Assembly: GCA_903929045.1 (NCBI GenBank)
Contig: CAIYTE010000093.1
Location: 1 to 43,759 of the forward strand
From: an uncultured Hyphomicrobiales bacterium
Lineage (GTDB): Bacteria; Pseudomonadota; Alphaproteobacteria; Rhizobiales; Xanthobacteraceae
Length of the DNA stretch: 43,759 nt
Direction of reading: 5' to 3'
The notes below the pieces were generated by a model. The model was not told the origin of the DNA. It saw only the letters and a list, made by a program, of their open reading frames with translations, and searched no databases. Below, piece after piece: positions 25,797 to 33,737 of this stretch. Position numbers and translations under genes: made by a program. How positions within the stretch are numbered: the first letter of the stretch is position 1; each line of letters begins with the position of its first letter.

Positions 25797-25821
25797 GGAA
25801 CTAATCGCGCCGCTCGCGGTT
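25797..25821 (+). promoter_or_regulatory. EcfG-like general-stress promoter for the 28-residue peptide
   Basis: GGAAC (25797-25801), 16 bases, then GGTT (25818-25821) lies 39 bases before the ATG at 25861. It has the same architecture and the same single mismatch from GGAAC-N16-CGTT as the divergent element at 25713-25737. A second GGAAC at 25788 has no -10 partner at the right distance. Confidence 0.55.
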
Positions 25822-25860
25822 ATCCGGGCACAATTATCGGGCTTAACATTGGAGGCTGCT

Positions 25861-25947
25861 ATGGGTTTTGGACGAGGCGCATTGCTGTGGCTGCTGGGCG
25901 TGCCGCTGCCGATCATTCTGCTGCTGGCGCTGTTCATGCACCACTAA
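25861..25947 (+). CDS. 28-residue hydrophobic micro-protein
   Basis: A 29-codon frame with GGAGG 5 bases upstream encodes MGFGRGAL followed by one transmembrane helix (LWLLGVPLPIILLLALF) and the tail MHH. It is transcribed away from the large membrane-protein gene and has its own stress-type promoter and a downstream terminator hairpin (25979-26004), so it looks like a complete single-gene unit. Its helix is clearly related to that of the 24-residue peptide at 24620-24694. Function unknown. Confidence 0.75.
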   Translation: MGFGRGALLWLLGVPLPIILLLALFMHH

Positions 25948-25978
25948 GGTCCCGAAGGCGGGTCACCTGAATCAAAAA

Positions 25979-26004
25979 GCCGTCGGGCCGTGAGGCTCGG
26001 CGGC
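25979..26004 (+). terminator. Terminator after the 28-residue peptide gene
   Basis: GCCGTCGGGCC (25979-25989) pairs with GGCTCGGCGGC (25994-26004) through 11 pairs including two wobble pairs, closed by a GTGA (GNRA) loop. It is followed by ATTGTCTTTTG on the plus strand and lies 31 bases after the peptide stop. Confidence 0.65.
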
Positions 26005-26053
26005 ATTGTCTTTTGACATAGTGCAGGCTTGTTTTGCGGATGAGCCTTGGACT

Positions 26054-26530
26054 TCACGCCCAGGCAATTCGCGGCATCAAAGCAAATCTCTGCAACAACG
26101 CGGGCTCGTCTTCATTATTTTTATAGTTATTCGATCCGGACTGCCTCTGGCTGCCATGCTCTCTCCGATGCCGAAAGTCTAACTGTCGCGCGTGGCTGAT
26201 CAGCGAATTGGCCAACTCGACCGCACAGGAGATCGTTTGTTTGATGACAACAGTGATCACCACCATACGGCTCAGCATGCCGACAACGAGTAAAAGCGCA
26301 TATATATCGATGTAGGCTAACAAATCGCCCAGGAGCACCAGCTCCGGCGGTATCGGAATTCTATGGCAATAAGCCAGAACGAGAATAAGAACGGGAATAA
26401 ATGCGATGATTTGCCTGACCGTCAAACGGTCCAGGAAGGCAGAAAACTGCACCACGAAAACGTCCCATAGCCAGTCGCCGAAGAGTGCCGGCTTATCGAC
26501 CGTCCATGTTCGCCAAAACGATTTCCACAT
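26054..26530 (-). CDS. Hypothetical membrane protein
   Basis: From the ATG at 26530 the product has 158 residues: an amphipathic, Trp-rich N-terminus (MWKSFWRTWTVDKPALFGDW), two or three hydrophobic helices (about residues 38-56, 62-80 and 85-105), and a basic, polar C-terminal tail (DFRHRREHGSQRQSGSNNYK). I do not recognise the family. The codon use and composition are more AT-rich than the neighbours, especially in the tail, which may mark a recently acquired or fast-evolving gene. A start at 26566 would add 12 residues. Confidence 0.6.
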   Translation of the reverse strand: MWKSFWRTWTVDKPALFGDWLWDVFVVQFSAFLDRLTVRQIIAFIPVLILVLAYCHRIPIPPELVLLGDLLAYIDIYALLLVVGMLSRMVVITVVIKQTISCAVELANSLISHARQLDFRHRREHGSQRQSGSNNYKNNEDEPALLQRFALMPRIAWA

Positions 26531-26640
26531 TGTCTGGCCGCAATTTGATCTGTGAGCGCTCATCATATCAAGAGCTGAGCGCTCCAGCCTGTCAATGCAG
26601 GAGCAACTGAAGCGCGGTGGCTGAAATATCCCTTTCGGCC

Positions 26641-26955
26641 TCAGTCGACTTTTTTCTCGCCGCGTTCGCCGGCTTCGACGATGCTGCCCTTGGTGAAAAG
26701 AATTTCCTTGAGCTCGGCGCGCCAGTCCGGCTTCGCGCGCAGCAGGAATTCCAGGTCCATGCCGAAGTGCTTGAACTCTTCCTTCTGCGCATTCTGCATG
26801 ATCGCCTTGGCGACCTTGTCTTTCTCAACGCTGATGCGCTGTTCGTACCAGCTGATCGCCTCTGCTTCCTCCATGAGCGAGGTGATCATCCGGGCGAATG
26901 TCCGCGTCTTCTGCGATAATTCCTGTGGCGGCTCGTGATATTGGTCGAATCCCAT
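26641..26955 (-). CDS. Encapsulated-ferritin-like (EncFtn) protein without encapsulin partner
   Basis: The 104-residue protein begins MGFDQYHEPPQELS and has two helices carrying the EncFtn iron site: EEAEAISWYEQR (E30, E32, W36) and KEEFKHFGMDLEFLLR (E60, H63). By alignment with the Rhodospirillum rubrum EncFtn block (EELEAVDWYDQR and EEKEHAAM), E30, E60 and H63 correspond to the ferroxidase ligands. EncFtn forms a decameric annular ferroxidase, usually inside an encapsulin nanocompartment. Here no encapsulin shell gene is nearby, and the C-terminus (VEAGERGEKKVD) lacks a recognisable shell-targeting peptide. It is divergent from the HtrA-like gene, 148 bases away. It likely oxidises iron as a free protein. 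Confidence 0.8.
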   Translation of the reverse strand: MGFDQYHEPPQELSQKTRTFARMITSLMEEAEAISWYEQRISVEKDKVAKAIMQNAQKEEFKHFGMDLEFLLRAKPDWRAELKEILFTKGSIVEAGERGEKKVD

Positions 26956-27103
26956 GGGGGCCCCTTGCTGCTTGAGTGGAAGGGGTAAAAGCTCCGGGGA
27001 GGCGTTGGTTCCTTGGCCGCAAACCGGCATCTTCCTTTTTGGCGGCGGGTTCCTACATCACGGCCTCGGGACATGATCCCGCGACAGACCCAAAGTGCCG
27101 ACC

Positions 27104-28138
27104 ATGCTCGATTTCACATCGCACTACGATGACCACGAACCCGTCGAAACCAGCCGGCGCGAGCCCGCGCCGCCCGTGTCAGACACCGAACTGCTCGACG
27201 CCTATTCGCACGCGGTGATTTCGGTCGCCGATACGGTGGGGCCCGCCGTGCTGCGTGTCGAAACGCGCGGCGTCAACGGCAAGTCTGGTAATTTGCAGGG
27301 CGGTGTCGGCTCCGGCGTCACCATTGCGCCGGACGGACTGGTGCTGACCAACTGCCACGTCGTCGAAGGCGCCAAGGAAATCCACCTGCGCGACGCGGAA
27401 GGCCGCGTCATGGAAGCCCGCACGCTCGGCGTCGATCCGGACACCGACCTGGCGCTGTTGCGCGCCGGCTCGGCGCGCGATCTGCCGCACGCGCCGCTGG
27501 GCGATTCCAAGAAGCTCAAGCGCGGGCAACTGGCCATCGCCATCGGCAATCCGCTCGGCTTTGAATCGACCGTCACGGCGGGCGTCATCTCCGCGCTCGG
27601 GCGCTCGCTGCGCGCGCGCAACGGGCGGCTGATCGAAGACGTCATCCAGACCGACGCCGCGCTCAATCCCGGCAACTCCGGCGGACCGCTGGTCACCGCC
27701 GACGGCCGCGTAGTGGGCGTGAATACCGCCACTATCCGCCCGGCGCAGGGCATCTGTTTCGCGGTGGCGGCCAACACCGCGGAGTTCGAGCTCAGCGAAC
27801 TGATCCAGCACGGCCGCGAGCGGCGCGGTTACATCGGCGTGTCGGGCCAGACCACGGCGGTGCCGCGGCGGCATGCACGCAATGCCGGCATCGAGAATGC
27901 CTCAGGCGCGATGGTGACGGGGCTGGAGCCGAACGGTCCCGCGGCAAAGGCGGGGCTGATGTCGCTCGACACCATCGTGCGTGCCGACAGTGTGCCGGTA
28001 ACGGGTGTCGACGATCTGATCCGCGTGCTCAACGGCGAGCGCATCGGGCGCGCGATTGAGATCGAAGTGTTGCGGCGGGGAACGCTGCGGACGTTCGAGG
28101 TGGCGCCGCTGGAGCGGCCCACCTTGAAAGCGGCGTAA
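27104..28138 (+). CDS. HtrA/DegP-like S1C serine protease without signal peptide
   Basis: The 344-residue protein has a trypsin-like domain with the triad H85 (LTNCHVV), D115 (DPDTDLALL) and S192 (NPGNSGGPLV), followed by one PDZ domain (about residues 240-335: GAMVTGLEPNGPAAKAGLMSLD, GVDDLIRVLNGERIG). The N-terminus (MLDFTSHYDDHEPVETSRRE) is polar and has no signal peptide or membrane helix, unlike DegP/DegS, so a cytoplasmic location is likely. A GTG three codons earlier is possible. One PDZ is as in DegS and short rhizobial HtrA proteins. Its role is probably protein quality control; it shares an upstream region with the EncFtn-like gene. Confidence 0.9.
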   Translation: MLDFTSHYDDHEPVETSRREPAPPVSDTELLDAYSHAVISVADTVGPAVLRVETRGVNGKSGNLQGGVGSGVTIAPDGLVLTNCHVVEGAKEIHLRDAEGRVMEARTLGVDPDTDLALLRAGSARDLPHAPLGDSKKLKRGQLAIAIGNPLGFESTVTAGVISALGRSLRARNGRLIEDVIQTDAALNPGNSGGPLVTADGRVVGVNTATIRPAQGICFAVAANTAEFELSELIQHGRERRGYIGVSGQTTAVPRRHARNAGIENASGAMVTGLEPNGPAAKAGLMSLDTIVRADSVPVTGVDDLIRVLNGERIGRAIEIEVLRRGTLRTFEVAPLERPTLKAA

Positions 28139-28144
28139 GCCACC

Positions 28145-28236
28145 GTCATGCCCGGCCTTGTGCCGGGCATCCACGTCTTTCTTCAATACAATTGGAAAAG
28201 TTAGGCGTGGATGGCCGGGACAAGCCCGGCCATGAC
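28145..28236. repeat. Inverted pair of 31-base palindromic repeat units
   Basis: Two 31-base units (28145-28175 and 28206-28236) are inverted copies of each other, each with its own hairpin: CCCGGCC/GCCGGGC around TTGT in one, and the complementary swap in the other. The four differences between the copies are paired changes that keep each stem intact. They sit between the convergent HtrA-like and PsiF genes. This CATGGCCGGG-type element is an intergenic repeat I recall as common in Bradyrhizobium-like genomes, and it may also end transcription from both sides. Confidence 0.8.
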
Positions 28237-28244
28237 GAGAGTAT

Positions 28245-28532
28245 CTACTGCTTCGGTGCGGCCGGATCGGCAGCGGCCGGGGCAACGGCTGCAGGCGTCT
28301 TCTTTTTGGCGGCCGGCTTCTTTTTCATCGCATCCCGGCGCGCCGCTGCTTCGTAATTGGCGTTCGACATGCACTTCGTCATGTAGGCTGTGCGCTTGGC
28401 GCCTTCGAGCTTCGCGTCGTCGGCGCCGAAGGTGCAGGTTTCCTTCTTCTGATCGGCGGTCGCGGCCAAGGCGGGCACGGTGGCGCAGAGCAGGAGGGGC
28501 AAGAAACTGATCGCGATCATGGTCCGGCGCAT
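28245..28532 (-). CDS. PsiF-repeat exported protein
   Basis: The 95-residue protein starts MRRTMIAISFLPLLLCATVP with a signal peptide (cleavage near ALA), preceded by AAAGGAG. The mature part has one PsiF repeat with paired cysteines (CTFGADDAKLEGAKRTAYMTKC), followed by a Lys/Ala/Pro-rich tail. PsiF proteins were named from a phosphate-starvation gene in E. coli; their function is unknown. It lies 93 bases after rne on the same strand. Confidence 0.85.
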   Translation of the reverse strand: MRRTMIAISFLPLLLCATVPALAATADQKKETCTFGADDAKLEGAKRTAYMTKCMSNANYEAAARRDAMKKKPAAKKKTPAAVAPAAADPAAPKQ

Positions 28533-28625
28533 CGGCAGAGCTCCTTTGGAGTCGTCAAACAGGAATCGACCTTAGCATGCTTTGGACGGGCGAGGACGGT
28601 GTGGTCCTCGCCTCAGTCCGTTGGC

Positions 28626-31600
28626 TCAGTCGTTACCGCCGAGCAGACGCTTGCCCCACCAGCCACGCTTGGGCGTGGCAGGTTCCGGCGCCGTGCTGGA
28701 GACCACCGGTGCCGGCGGCTCATAGGCTGGCGCCGGCGCAGGCGTCGATGGCGCACCCGAACTGACCGGCGCGGCTTCGCGGATGGTCGAGCGGCGGCGC
28801 GGCGCTTCCTGCGCATTGGTGGGCGCGGGCGGCGGGGTCATTTCAGCGTGAGCCGGGGCCGGGGCAGACGGAGCCTCATAGACCTGCTCCTGCGCCGGAC
28901 GCTCGGACTGCGCTGGGCTGAAGCCCGGGGCGCTGTAGGCCGGCGTATTCTGCTCAGCGCCGACATGACCCACGCCAGTATCGTGCGACCCGTCATTGCC
29001 ATCATGCGCGGCGTCGTTCGGCGCGTCTTCGTTCGGATTGTACGGCTGATCGCCATTGCGATGACGGTTGCGGCGTCCGCCACGGCGGCCACGGCGGCGG
29101 CGGCGGCGAACGTCATCACCTTCACCGTTCGCTGAAGCCTCACCTGGCGCACCGTCCTGATGCGGCTGTTGCTCGCCACCGAAGTCGTCCGATGTCCCGC
29201 CTTCGTGATCCTCGTGCGCGACCGGATGCTCACCGGCGCCGTTCTCCTGAGCATGTTGCGGCGCGTTCTCGCGCGGGGCACCGTCACGGTGTCCGCCTTC
29301 ACGCGGCTCTCCGTTACGGCCCCGTCCGCGACCGCGGCGGCGTCTGCGGCGTCCGCCTTCGCGCGGCTCACGCTCGCCACGGCCTTCGCCGCGACCGCCG
29401 CCACGTTCATTGTCACCGTCCGGCTCGGTGCCGCCGGCATCGACCTGCTCGATATGGTCGTGTCCGCTGTCGCGGGACCCGAAGGTCTCGCCGTCGTCCT
29501 CGAGATCGTCGTCGCTCTCGTCTTCGGCGGCAGCGTCGTCCAGCACGTCTTCTTCGGCTTCGAGCACCGAAACGATCTGCGGCTGCGCGGCGAGGATTGC
29601 CTTGGCGGCTTCCGGCGTGTGCACCAGTTCGCCGCGATCGACCATGTAGGAGATCTGGGCGTTGACGGTCGGATCGGCCGAAACGGTAATGGTGATCTTG
29701 TAGCGCTCTTCCAAAGCGCGCAGATGGCCGCGCTTGTGGTTGAGCACATAGAGCGCGACCTCCGAGCGGGTGCGCACGATGAGGTTATGCGTCGCGCCCT
29801 TGTTGAGCGTCTCTTCGACGGCGCGCAGCAACTGCAGCGCCACCGACGACACCGAGCGGACGTGGCCGGAGCCGCCGCACACCGGACATTTTTCCGTCGA
29901 GCTTTCCAGCACCGAGGTGCGGATGCGTTGGCGCGACATTTCGAGCAGGCCGAAGTGCGAAATACGGCCGACCTGGATGCGGGCACGGTCGTGCTTGAGC
30001 GCGTCCTTCATGCGGCGTTCGACGGCGCGGTTATTGCGGCCTTCGTCCATGTCGATGAAGTCGATGACGATGAGGCCGGCGAGATCGCGCAGGCGCAACT
30101 GCCGGGCGACTTCGTCCGCCGCCTCGCAATTGGTCTTGAGCGCGGTGTCTTCGATGTGGTGTTCGCGCGTGGCGCGGCCCGAGTTCACGTCGATGGCAAC
30201 CAGGGCTTCGGTCTGGTTGATGACGATGTAGCCGCCGGAGCGCAGTTGCACTGTCGGCGAGAACATCGCGTCGAGCTGGCTCTCGATGCCGTAGCGCGTG
30301 AACAGCGGTGTGCCGTCCTTGTAGAGCTTCACGTGCTTGGCGTGGCTCGGCATCAGCATGCGCATGAACTCACGCGCTTCCTTGTAGCCTTCCTCGCCGG
30401 CGACGATGATCTCTTCGATATCCTTGGAGTAAAGGTCGCGGATCGAACGCTTGGTCAGCGAGCCCTCTTCGTAGACCAGCTTCGGCGCCATCGACTTCAA
30501 GGTGAGGTCGCGGACCGTTTCCCAGAGACGCAGCAGGTATTCGAAGTCGCGCTTGACCTCGAGCTTGGTGCGGCTCGCGCCCGCGGTGCGCAGGATCACG
30601 CCCATGCCTTCGGGCACTTCGAGCTCCTGCATGATTTCCTTGAGACGCGAACGGTCTTCGCCCGACGAAATCTTGCGCGAGATGCCGCCGCCACGCGCGG
30701 TGTTGGGCATCAGTACCGAATAGCGGCCGGCGAGGGAGAGGTAGGTCGTCAGCGCCGCGCCCTTGGAGCCGCGCTCTTCCTTGACCACCTGCACCAGCAT
30801 CACCTGGCGGCGCTTGATGACTTCCTGAATCTTGTAGTTGCGGCGGAAATTGCGCGGGGCGCGTTCCTGCGCTTCTTCCAGCGCGTCGGCGCCGCCGACG
30901 GATTCAACGTGCTCTTCTTCGTCGTGATGATCGTCATGCTCGTCGGCGTGCGGCGCGTCGGCGCCGGCTTCCGAGACAGCGGCAACCGAGTGATCGTGGT
31001 GTTCGTCGCCATTCGCATGATCATGATCGTGCGCGTGATCATCGCCGTGCGCATGGACCGGCGTCTCGATGTCGCCAGCAGGCGCTTCATAGGCTTCGCG
31101 CGCTTCGTCGCGGGCGTCTTCTTTGTCCTGTTCGGTCTCGGCGACCGGGGCAGGGTCGATGGTCGCGATCGGCGCTGCCGCTTCGGCAATCTGCGCGGCC
31201 GATTCAGAAGCGGCCGGTTCGGCGGCGTGGTCGTGCGGCGCGTGATCCTGCGCCATCACGGCATCGCTGGCGGGAGCTTCGCTGCTGCCTTCCGTCAGCG
31301 GCTGCTGATCGTGGGCCTGCTCTGCCTGCGCTTCGTCCGAATGCGCCTCGGTGCGGACCGGATCGCGCTGGCGGTCGGCGCCGGAGCGGCGGTGACGGTT
31401 GCGGCCGCCGCGGCGGCTGGCGCGGTTGTCGGCTTCCGCTTCGGCATCGCGCGCATCGCGCTCTTCCTGCTCAAGCAAGGCCTGACGGTCGGCGACGGGG
31501 ATTTGATAGTAGTCGGGATGAATTTCCGAGAAGGCCAGGAAGCCGTGGCGATTGCCGCCGTAATCGATGAACGCGGCTTGCAGCGACGGTTCGACGCGCG

Positions 31601-31742
31601 TGACCTTGGCGAGATAGATATTACCGCGAAGCTGCTTGCGGTTAGCGGATTCGAAGTCGAATTCTTCGACGCGATTGCCGCGAAGAACAACCACCCGGGT
31701 CTCTTCCGGGTGGGTCGCGTCGATCAACATTTTGTCGGCCAT
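28626..31742 (-). CDS. rne: Ribonuclease E
   Basis: This 1038-residue endonuclease starts MADKMLIDATHPEETRVVVL. The S1 domain (about 35-85 and resuming near 310) is split by a long acidic insertion with a histidine cluster at H230-H251. After it come the 5'-sensor and DNase I-like catalytic core with LVAIDVNSG and VIDFIDMDEGRNNRAVE (metal-binding aspartates), the zinc-link CPVCGGSG, and a small domain. The C-terminal 300 residues are disordered and Arg/Gly/Pro-rich with RRRRRGRGRGRNGEP. The tail KRGWWGKRLLGGND carries the GWW motif that binds PNPase in Caulobacter RNase E. It initiates mRNA decay and rRNA maturation as the degradosome scaffold. Its long upstream region fits 5'-UTR autoregulation known for rne. 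Confidence 0.97.
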   Translation of the reverse strand: MADKMLIDATHPEETRVVVLRGNRVEEFDFESANRKQLRGNIYLAKVTRVEPSLQAAFIDYGGNRHGFLAFSEIHPDYYQIPVADRQALLEQEERDARDAEAEADNRASRRGGRNRHRRSGADRQRDPVRTEAHSDEAQAEQAHDQQPLTEGSSEAPASDAVMAQDHAPHDHAAEPAASESAAQIAEAAAPIATIDPAPVAETEQDKEDARDEAREAYEAPAGDIETPVHAHGDDHAHDHDHANGDEHHDHSVAAVSEAGADAPHADEHDDHHDEEEHVESVGGADALEEAQERAPRNFRRNYKIQEVIKRRQVMLVQVVKEERGSKGAALTTYLSLAGRYSVLMPNTARGGGISRKISSGEDRSRLKEIMQELEVPEGMGVILRTAGASRTKLEVKRDFEYLLRLWETVRDLTLKSMAPKLVYEEGSLTKRSIRDLYSKDIEEIIVAGEEGYKEAREFMRMLMPSHAKHVKLYKDGTPLFTRYGIESQLDAMFSPTVQLRSGGYIVINQTEALVAIDVNSGRATREHHIEDTALKTNCEAADEVARQLRLRDLAGLIVIDFIDMDEGRNNRAVERRMKDALKHDRARIQVGRISHFGLLEMSRQRIRTSVLESSTEKCPVCGGSGHVRSVSSVALQLLRAVEETLNKGATHNLIVRTRSEVALYVLNHKRGHLRALEERYKITITVSADPTVNAQISYMVDRGELVHTPEAAKAILAAQPQIVSVLEAEEDVLDDAAAEDESDDDLEDDGETFGSRDSGHDHIEQVDAGGTEPDGDNERGGGRGEGRGEREPREGGRRRRRRGRGRGRNGEPREGGHRDGAPRENAPQHAQENGAGEHPVAHEDHEGGTSDDFGGEQQPHQDGAPGEASANGEGDDVRRRRRRGRRGGRRNRHRNGDQPYNPNEDAPNDAAHDGNDGSHDTGVGHVGAEQNTPAYSAPGFSPAQSERPAQEQVYEAPSAPAPAHAEMTPPPAPTNAQEAPRRRSTIREAAPVSSGAPSTPAPAPAYEPPAPVVSSTAPEPATPKRGWWGKRLLGGND

Positions 31743-32344
31743 GGAGAAGTCTCACTGAGGCGGACCCCCGTGCGTTCTCGCGCCCAGAAATCCCGTAGGG
31801 GGTGGGCGCAAGGCGACGCGACTGGGCGGTGGCCTGATGGGTGTTGTTGAAGGGGAGGGCCGCGTTTTCACGCGAAAGCTCAGCAAGGTCCATAGCAAGC
31901 CGCGCCGGCACGAAGCATTCGTGAGAGCGGTGGACCTCGAATTGCCTTTGCTGCGATTGCAGCATGAAATATCGACCCGTAGCGCTTCGGCCGCGCCATA
32001 TAGAAGCGCTGCCGGTGTTTCTGTCGCTGACGACTGTGCGCGGGGAGACCGAGAATGGTCCTTAGACGCGGATCCGGATGTCCTTCACAAGGGCTTCGGC
32101 TTGGCTGCCGTCCGTCCGCCCGGCTTCCTCGAGGGGGCGATCCTGGACCGGCGGGCCGGGGGCCCGAACGCGGCACAACCGGAACTTTTAACCGTCAGCA
32201 ACCACTTATGTACGGCGCGAAGCCCTTGAACGCAAGGAAAGCTTGTAACCGGGCCACACCCGGCCCCGGAAGCGCCTGTTTCGTGAAGTTCCTTTAACCG
32301 AAGCAGCGCCTAATAGAGTAAAAGCGCCGCAAAAGGGTGGATTC
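31743..32344. other. 600-base divergent upstream region of rne and the amidase gene
   Basis: No protein gene is convincing here; open frames present are short and lack family resemblance. On the minus strand it should hold the rne promoter and a leader that may be the target of RNase E autoregulation. A CTATATGG -10-like element occurs near 32001 on that strand but has no clear -35 box. On the plus strand the amidase start (GTG 32345) is preceded by AAAAGGGTGG. A CCGGG/CCCGG hairpin lies near 32249-32263. Confidence 0.4.
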
Positions 32345-33601
32345 GTGGGATTCCGCGCGCTCCTCATTGCCAGCCTCCTGACCGCCGCCGGGACCCTCGG
32401 GCCGGCGTCGTGGGCAGCTGAGCCAACCGGTTCGCTGCAATCAGGGGCTGCCCCGGCAGAATCAGGCCCCGCCGCGACCGACGTCCGGGTCGGGGGCGAC
32501 GACAAGATGACCCGCTTTGTGGTCGATCTGACCCAGAAGATCGACGTCACCGCCTTTGCGCTGGCCGACCCCTACCGGGTGGTCGTCGACCTGCCGCAGG
32601 TCACCTTCCGGCTGCCGCCCAAGTTCGGCGAGCAGTCGCGGGGGCTGGTCAAGGCGTTCCGCTACGGGCTGATCATGCAGGGCGGCTCCCGCATGGTGCT
32701 CGACACCAACGGCCCTGTGCGGGTCGAGAAAGCTTTTGTCATTGAAGCCAGCGCCGGCCAGCCGGCGCGTCTGATCGTCGATCTGGCGGCGACCGACCGC
32801 GACAGTTTCATGCGGACGGTGTCGCTCGAGACCCGGGCGCCGCGCAGCCCGCAGGTCAAGCCGTCCGAGGCGCCGAAATCGGCGGGCGACAGCCGTCCGT
32901 TGATCGTGCTCGACCCTGGCCATGGCGGCATCGACAACGGCGCCAAGGCGGCGAGTGGCGAACTGGAGAAGGATGTCGTCCTCAATTTCGCGCAAACGCT
33001 GCGGGCGCGGCTGGAGGCGACGGGCAAATATCAGCTCGCCATGACGCGCAGCGACGACACCTTCATCGCGCTGGCCGAACGGGTGAAGTTCGCCCGCGGC
33101 CATGGCGCGGCGTTGCTGATTTCGATCCACGCCGACGCCATTCCGAGGAGCGAAGGGCAGGCGGAAGGCGCGACCGTCTATACACTGTCCGAGAATGCGT
33201 CCGACGCAGAGGCAGCGCGGCTCGCCGAGGCCGAAAACAAGGCCGACGTCATCGCCGGCGTCGATCTGACGGCCGAGCCGGGCGACGTGGCCAATATTCT
33301 GGTCGATCTGGCGCAGCGCGAGACCAAGACCTACTCGGCGCAGTTCGCCAAGCAACTGGTCGGCGAGCTGAAGGCCACGGCGCGCCTGCACAAGAACCCG
33401 CTTAAGGCGGCCGGTTTCAAGGTTCTGACCGCGCCGGACGTGCCGTCGGTGCTGGTGGAACTTGGCTACATGTCGACCAAGAACGACCTCAAGCTGCTGA
33501 CGTCGGCCGAATGGCAGGGCAAGACGGCGGCGGCGCTCGCGCAGGCGGTCGACAGCTATTTCGCGCCCCGGCTGGCGCGCGGCGCGGCGCGGGGTAACTG
33601 A
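32345..33601 (+). CDS. amiC: N-acetylmuramoyl-L-alanine amidase (AmiC type)
   Basis: The 418-residue protein starts at GTG, with a purine-rich site upstream. A signal peptide (LIASLLTAAGTLGPASWA) leads to an AMIN domain (about residues 45-150, FVVDLTQKIDVTAFALADPYRVVVDLP) that targets it to peptidoglycan at the division site. An Amidase_3 zinc domain follows: LDPGHGGIDNGAKAASGELEKD (His and Glu ligands), LLISIHADAIP and the catalytic Glu in SVLVELGYMSTKND. It cleaves the amide between MurNAc and the stem peptide during daughter-cell separation. The next gene is PBP1A, 136 bases on, in the conserved rne-amidase-PBP1A-prfB order. Confidence 0.95.
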   Translation: MGFRALLIASLLTAAGTLGPASWAAEPTGSLQSGAAPAESGPAATDVRVGGDDKMTRFVVDLTQKIDVTAFALADPYRVVVDLPQVTFRLPPKFGEQSRGLVKAFRYGLIMQGGSRMVLDTNGPVRVEKAFVIEASAGQPARLIVDLAATDRDSFMRTVSLETRAPRSPQVKPSEAPKSAGDSRPLIVLDPGHGGIDNGAKAASGELEKDVVLNFAQTLRARLEATGKYQLAMTRSDDTFIALAERVKFARGHGAALLISIHADAIPRSEGQAEGATVYTLSENASDAEAARLAEAENKADVIAGVDLTAEPGDVANILVDLAQRETKTYSAQFAKQLVGELKATARLHKNPLKAAGFKVLTAPDVPSVLVELGYMSTKNDLKLLTSAEWQGKTAAALAQAVDSYFAPRLARGAARGN

Positions 33602-33737
33602 TGCACAGCCCGGCTCAATGGCCTAAGTTTCAACATAAAACAGCGCGACCACGGTGCCGTGCCGCTACCTTGTATCGGGGCGATACCGGCATGATCTATC
33701 CTGAACAGGCGCCGATTCTCGGCGGGACGATTTCTAC

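Noticed and set aside
29160-31850. An 896-codon open frame opposite rne
   Set aside because: It is a shadow of the RNase E gene: low-complexity Val/Arg/Ala translation with no family, caused by strong GC bias at third positions.
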